Shown here piece by piece: positions 6,385 to 7,962 of a DNA stretch of 7,962 bases (position 1 is the stretch's first letter; every line of letters starts with the position of its first letter). Source of the DNA: Actinomycetota bacterium (GTDB taxonomy: Bacteria; Actinomycetota; Actinomycetes; Propionibacteriales; Nocardioidaceae); the NCBI GenBank assembly GCA_009702305.1, contig WLIH01000100.1, positions 1 through 7,962 of the forward strand. The letters run 5' to 3'. The notes below the pieces were generated by a model, which was not told the DNA's origin, ran no database searches, and was given only the letters and a program-made list of their open reading frames with translations. Both the position numbers and the translations under genes were made by a program.

Positions 6385-7542
6385 TCAGCCGACCGAGATG
6401 TTGAGGATCTTCATCCCCACCAGCTCACGGAACAGCTCGATGCCCTTGTCGCTGAGCTTGTCCTTCTCGAACGAGATGTAGCCGACGCTGCTGAAGTTCG
6501 ACGGCAGGTCGACGCCCTTCTCCTTGAAGACGACGATCCGCTCGCCGTAGAGCACCGACGCGGCGCCCAGCTCGTGGGAGACATTTTCGCTCGGCCGCCA
6601 GATCGAGTTTCCGTCCTTGTCGAAGTACTCCTTGTCAGCAGTGAAGACGAGGATCGCCGCCCCGCACTCGCGCATGGTCTCCGCCACCTTGACCGGGATC
6701 GGGCGCGCGCGGTTCGGCTCCTCCATCGCCTCCTTGTGCGGGATCCCGTACTCGTTGAGAATCTTGACGAGCTGCTCCATCGGGACCTTGTTGCCGCCGT
6801 GGCCGACGAAGATCGCGTTCTTCTTGGGGGCTTCGGCGGGCGTCGACGCAGGCGGGGTCGGCGGGACGAAGCTCTCCTCGTCGCTGCTGCCGTCGTCCTC
6901 GCCGCCCGTGATGGTGTCCTGCTCAGCGCCGGACAGCGCCTGGCTGGGAGCGACAACCGCGACGCGCGGCGCACCGGACGTACCGTTCAGCGGGTTCCCG
7001 GTGTCGATGTACTCCTTGTCCTTGATCGTCTTCAGGAAACCGACCTGCCGCGCGTTCTCGATCAGCAGGTCGTACACGTCACTGGTGCGGTCGGCGGGCA
7101 CGGCGAAGCTCGCCAGCACGTTCTGGGCGATGTTCCGCGGGGGCAGCGGGGAGCCGTCGTACTTCGTGTAGAACTGGCTCGCCACCGTGGGCTTGAGCGC
7201 AGCTTCGCGAAGGGCGCGCTGGTCGTCTCCGACCTCGGTAGGGGTGAGGATTCGCTTGCCGAGCGGCGTGAGCGAGATCTCCGGGGCATTCGGGCCTCCC
7301 TCGGTGAGGCCGTAGCCGATTGCGGCACCGCACTCCATCCGGAAGCCCCCGGACGACGGCTGCACCTGGAGCGCCGACGCAACGTCGAGCGGGCGGGTGG
7401 GGTGCGAGGCGTAGTTTTCAACGATGGCGCGCGGGATGCGCAGCGCCTTGTCGAGGGTGATCGCCGGGATGTCGGCCTGGCTGATGCGGGACCGCTTGGC
7501 GGCCTTGGCGAGGTTCTCATCGGGTGAAGTCTGTTCGCTCAT
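6385..7542 (-). CDS. Winged-helix-like plus TIR-like nucleotide-binding domain protein, candidate NADase effector
   Basis: The 385-aa protein has three parts. Residues 20-180 look like a helical, winged-helix-type region (ALRIPRAIVENYASHP, SLTPLGKRIL, RNIAQNVLASFAVPADRTSD). Residues 195-240 are an acidic then Pro-rich linker. Residues 241-385 match the predicted nucleotide-binding TIR-like family (Pfam PF10137, which also covers Cap12-type domains): IFVGHGGNK (244-252), GAAILVFTADKEYF (294-307), RPSENVSHELG (316-326), YGERIVVFKE, LPSNFSSVGYISF. E324 sits in the motif that carries the conserved glutamate of these domains. Some TIR proteins of this group cleave NAD+ when triggered by infection; that activity here is inferred. 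The ATG at 7542 gives the whole conserved protein; the frame runs open to 7734 but that extension is Arg-rich and lacks support. It is first in a two-gene operon with the AbiGi-like gene. Confidence 0.85.
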   Translation of the reverse strand: MSEQTSPDENLAKAAKRSRISQADIPAITLDKALRIPRAIVENYASHPTRPLDVASALQVQPSSGGFRMECGAAIGYGLTEGGPNAPEISLTPLGKRILTPTEVGDDQRALREAALKPTVASQFYTKYDGSPLPPRNIAQNVLASFAVPADRTSDVYDLLIENARQVGFLKTIKDKEYIDTGNPLNGTSGAPRVAVVAPSQALSGAEQDTITGGEDDGSSDEESFVPPTPPASTPAEAPKKNAIFVGHGGNKVPMEQLVKILNEYGIPHKEAMEEPNRARPIPVKVAETMRECGAAILVFTADKEYFDKDGNSIWRPSENVSHELGAASVLYGERIVVFKEKGVDLPSNFSSVGYISFEKDKLSDKGIELFRELVGMKILNISVG

Positions 7543-7549
7543 ATGTGCG

Positions 7550-7555
7550 ACAGTA
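7550..7555 (-). promoter_or_regulatory. Candidate -10 element giving a leaderless mRNA for the TIR-like gene
   Basis: On the - strand this reads TACTGT, fitting the actinobacterial TANNNT -10 pattern, and it ends exactly 7 bp before the A of the ATG at 7542. Transcription would then begin at or next to the start codon. This fits the lack of any Shine-Dalgarno sequence before the ATG. No convincing -35 box is seen, which is common for such promoters. The call rests on spacing and pattern only. Confidence 0.4.
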
Positions 7556-7560
7556 CACGA

Positions 7561-7595
7561 CATTCGCGCGATACGCGTGAAGCGCCGCATTCGCG
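7561..7595 (-). repeat. Short direct repeat upstream of the TIR-like gene
   Basis: The octamer CGCGAATG (- strand) occurs at 7561-7568 and 7588-7595, start points 27 bp apart, which is two and a half helix turns. Both copies lie in the candidate promoter region between the inverted repeat and the -10-like element. They could be half-sites for a regulator or could be chance in GC-rich DNA. Confidence 0.3.
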
Positions 7596-7596
7596 A

Positions 7597-7614
7597 CCTA
7601 TTCAGGTGAATAGG
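7597..7614. repeat. Perfect inverted repeat, possible operator
   Basis: CCTATTCAGGTGAATAGG has two perfect 8-bp arms around a 2-bp centre. It is AT-rich compared with its surroundings and lies 55-72 bp upstream of the TIR-like start codon, where a dimeric regulator could bind. There is no T-run, and the loop is too short for an RNA hairpin terminator. It also covers the stop codon of the 31-codon frame, so it may mark the edge of an inserted cassette. Confidence 0.55.
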
Positions 7615-7697
7615 AGTGGTGCGCCTAGTAGCCAGTCGGCATCGCCAGCACGGCGTCGAGCGGCGCGGTGAGGTTCTGGTAGCCGGTTGGCGGTCAT
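7602..7697 (-). pseudogene. 31-codon frame with strong ribosome site, probable 5' stub of a broken gene
   Basis: The frame starts with an ATG that overlaps the stop of the zinc-finger gene as ATGA and has AAGGAGG at 7705-7711, 7 nt upstream, the best ribosome site in the window. The peptide begins MTANRLPEPHRAARRRAG, continues DADWLL, and then ends quickly at GAPLLFT. A start signal this good rarely serves so short a random peptide. The simplest reading is that this was the next gene of an operon and lost its 3' part when the TIR-like/AbiGi-like cassette came in. A genuine 31-aa peptide is also possible. I do not recognise a family. Confidence 0.4.
7628..7691 (-). repeat. Imperfect 13-bp direct repeat in frame with the zinc-finger gene
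   Basis: GTAGCCAGTCGGC (7628-7640) and GTAGCCGGTTGGC (7679-7691) differ at 2 of 13 positions and start 51 bp apart, a multiple of three. On the - strand, in the zinc-finger frame past its TGA, each copy encodes PTGY. The first is followed by QNLTAPLDAVLAM and the second by a TAG stop. It may be a remnant of coding repeats or chance. Confidence 0.3.
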
Positions 7698-7962
7698 GAC
7701 ATGGCCTCCTTGGCCTCGATCTCGGTGCGGCCAACGTGGCCGGTGTAGCGCTGGTGAAGTGCGATGCCGGACGGCGTGCTGGTCTTGTCGCAGTCGCCGC
7801 ACTGGAACCGACGGTTGTTGTTCAGCGCGGTCACACGGAGCCCGGTCGTGCGGAGTGCCTCGCGACCACGCGCGAGCTCCTGCTCGCGAGCTGCGCGCTG
7901 CTCACGCTCGGCAGCCTCACGGCGGCACCTGGTCAGGTGCCTGTCGCGACCACCAGTGGTGA
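7694..7962 (-). CDS. Small C2H2 zinc-finger protein (5' end outside the window)
   Basis: The last 88 codons of a - strand gene are visible, with a TGA at 7694-7696; no plausible start lies inside the window, so the N-terminus is to the right of it. After a highly charged, helix-forming stretch (RREAAEREQRAAREQELARG) comes RRFQCGDCDKTSTPSGIALH and QRYTGH, giving C54-x2-C57-x11-H69-x5-H75 (numbered from the window edge). This fits a single C2H2 zinc finger. Small one-finger proteins like this are frequent in actinophage and integrative-element genomes, where they probably bind DNA or partner proteins; the function is not established. It overlaps the next frame by ATGA, implying an operon. Overlapping + strand frames here are Arg/Cys/Ser-rich shadows. 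Confidence 0.75.
   Translation of the reverse strand, partial: TTGGRDRHLTRCRREAAEREQRAAREQELARGREALRTTGLRVTALNNNRRFQCGDCDKTSTPSGIALHQRYTGHVGRTEIEAKEAMS
7705..7711 (-). promoter_or_regulatory. Strong Shine-Dalgarno site before the 31-codon frame
   Basis: AAGGAGG on the - strand lies 7 nt before ATG at 7697-7695. It sits inside the last codons of the zinc-finger gene, so translation of the following frame would be coupled to it. This site is the main reason to treat that short frame as a real gene start. Confidence 0.55.

Larger units (their letters stand above)
4581..7962. mobile_element. Left end of an integrated element (prophage or integrative element), partial
   Basis: From the break in cpaF to the right edge, gene content and base composition differ from the left part. 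There are small hypothetical proteins, a TIR-like/AbiGi-like gene pair and a phage-type C2H2 zinc-finger protein. Codon third positions are visibly less GC-saturated, for example in 5220-5290 and 7010-7060. Defence-type cargo beside an attachment site is a common arrangement in prophages and integrative elements. No integrase, structural phage gene or conjugation gene is inside the window, so the element type is open. Confidence 0.6.

Noticed and set aside
6328..7527. Long + strand open frame (399 codons) opposite the TIR-like gene
   Set aside because: It is antisense to a well-supported gene, is rich in Arg, Leu, Val and Asp as expected of a shadow frame, and shows no recognisable domain.
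7687..7962. 91-codon + strand frame at the right edge
   Set aside because: It is a Cys/Arg/Ser-rich shadow of the zinc-finger gene on the other strand.

Overview
The window looks like the chromosome of a high-GC actinobacterium, possibly Nocardioides-like: GC-rich codon third positions, GTG starts and short ATGA gene overlaps. The genus is a guess from sequence style. It has two parts that meet at about position 4580.

Left part (1-4580), resident chromosome on the + strand. It holds the 3' end of a peptide-type ABC transporter operon: the tail of a DppB-like permease, a gene fusing a DppC-like permease to a DppD-like ATPase, a short DppF-like ATPase, and a lipoprotein with beta-propeller-like repeats. 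These genes touch or overlap by a few bases, so they are probably one translationally coupled unit. Next comes the 5' part of a CpaF/TadA-family secretion or pilus ATPase gene. It matches the family up to GGTQAG of the Walker A motif and then changes abruptly to unrelated sequence and a stop codon.

Right part (4581-7962), foreign DNA that continues past the right edge. The abrupt loss of CpaF homology, visibly lower GC and different gene content suggest one end of an integrated element (prophage or integrative element), with its attachment junction inside the cpaF P-loop. No integrase lies in the window, and the far junction and 3' half of cpaF are not visible. Just inside the junction are two + strand genes, a 64-aa protein and a 197-aa membrane-anchored protein, both of unknown function. 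Facing them on the - strand is a compact two-gene operon: a winged-helix-like plus TIR-like protein, then, 10 bp downstream, a protein resembling AbiGi/ADP-ribosyltransferase-fold proteins. This pair is the most interesting object here, a candidate anti-phage cassette in which both proteins may use or sense NAD+.

Upstream of this pair are a possible leaderless promoter, a perfect 8-bp inverted repeat and a short direct repeat. Further right, on the - strand, are the stub of a small gene with a very good ribosome binding site and a C2H2 zinc-finger protein cut by the window edge, of a type common in actinophage-like elements. No tRNA, rRNA, CRISPR array or IS element was seen.
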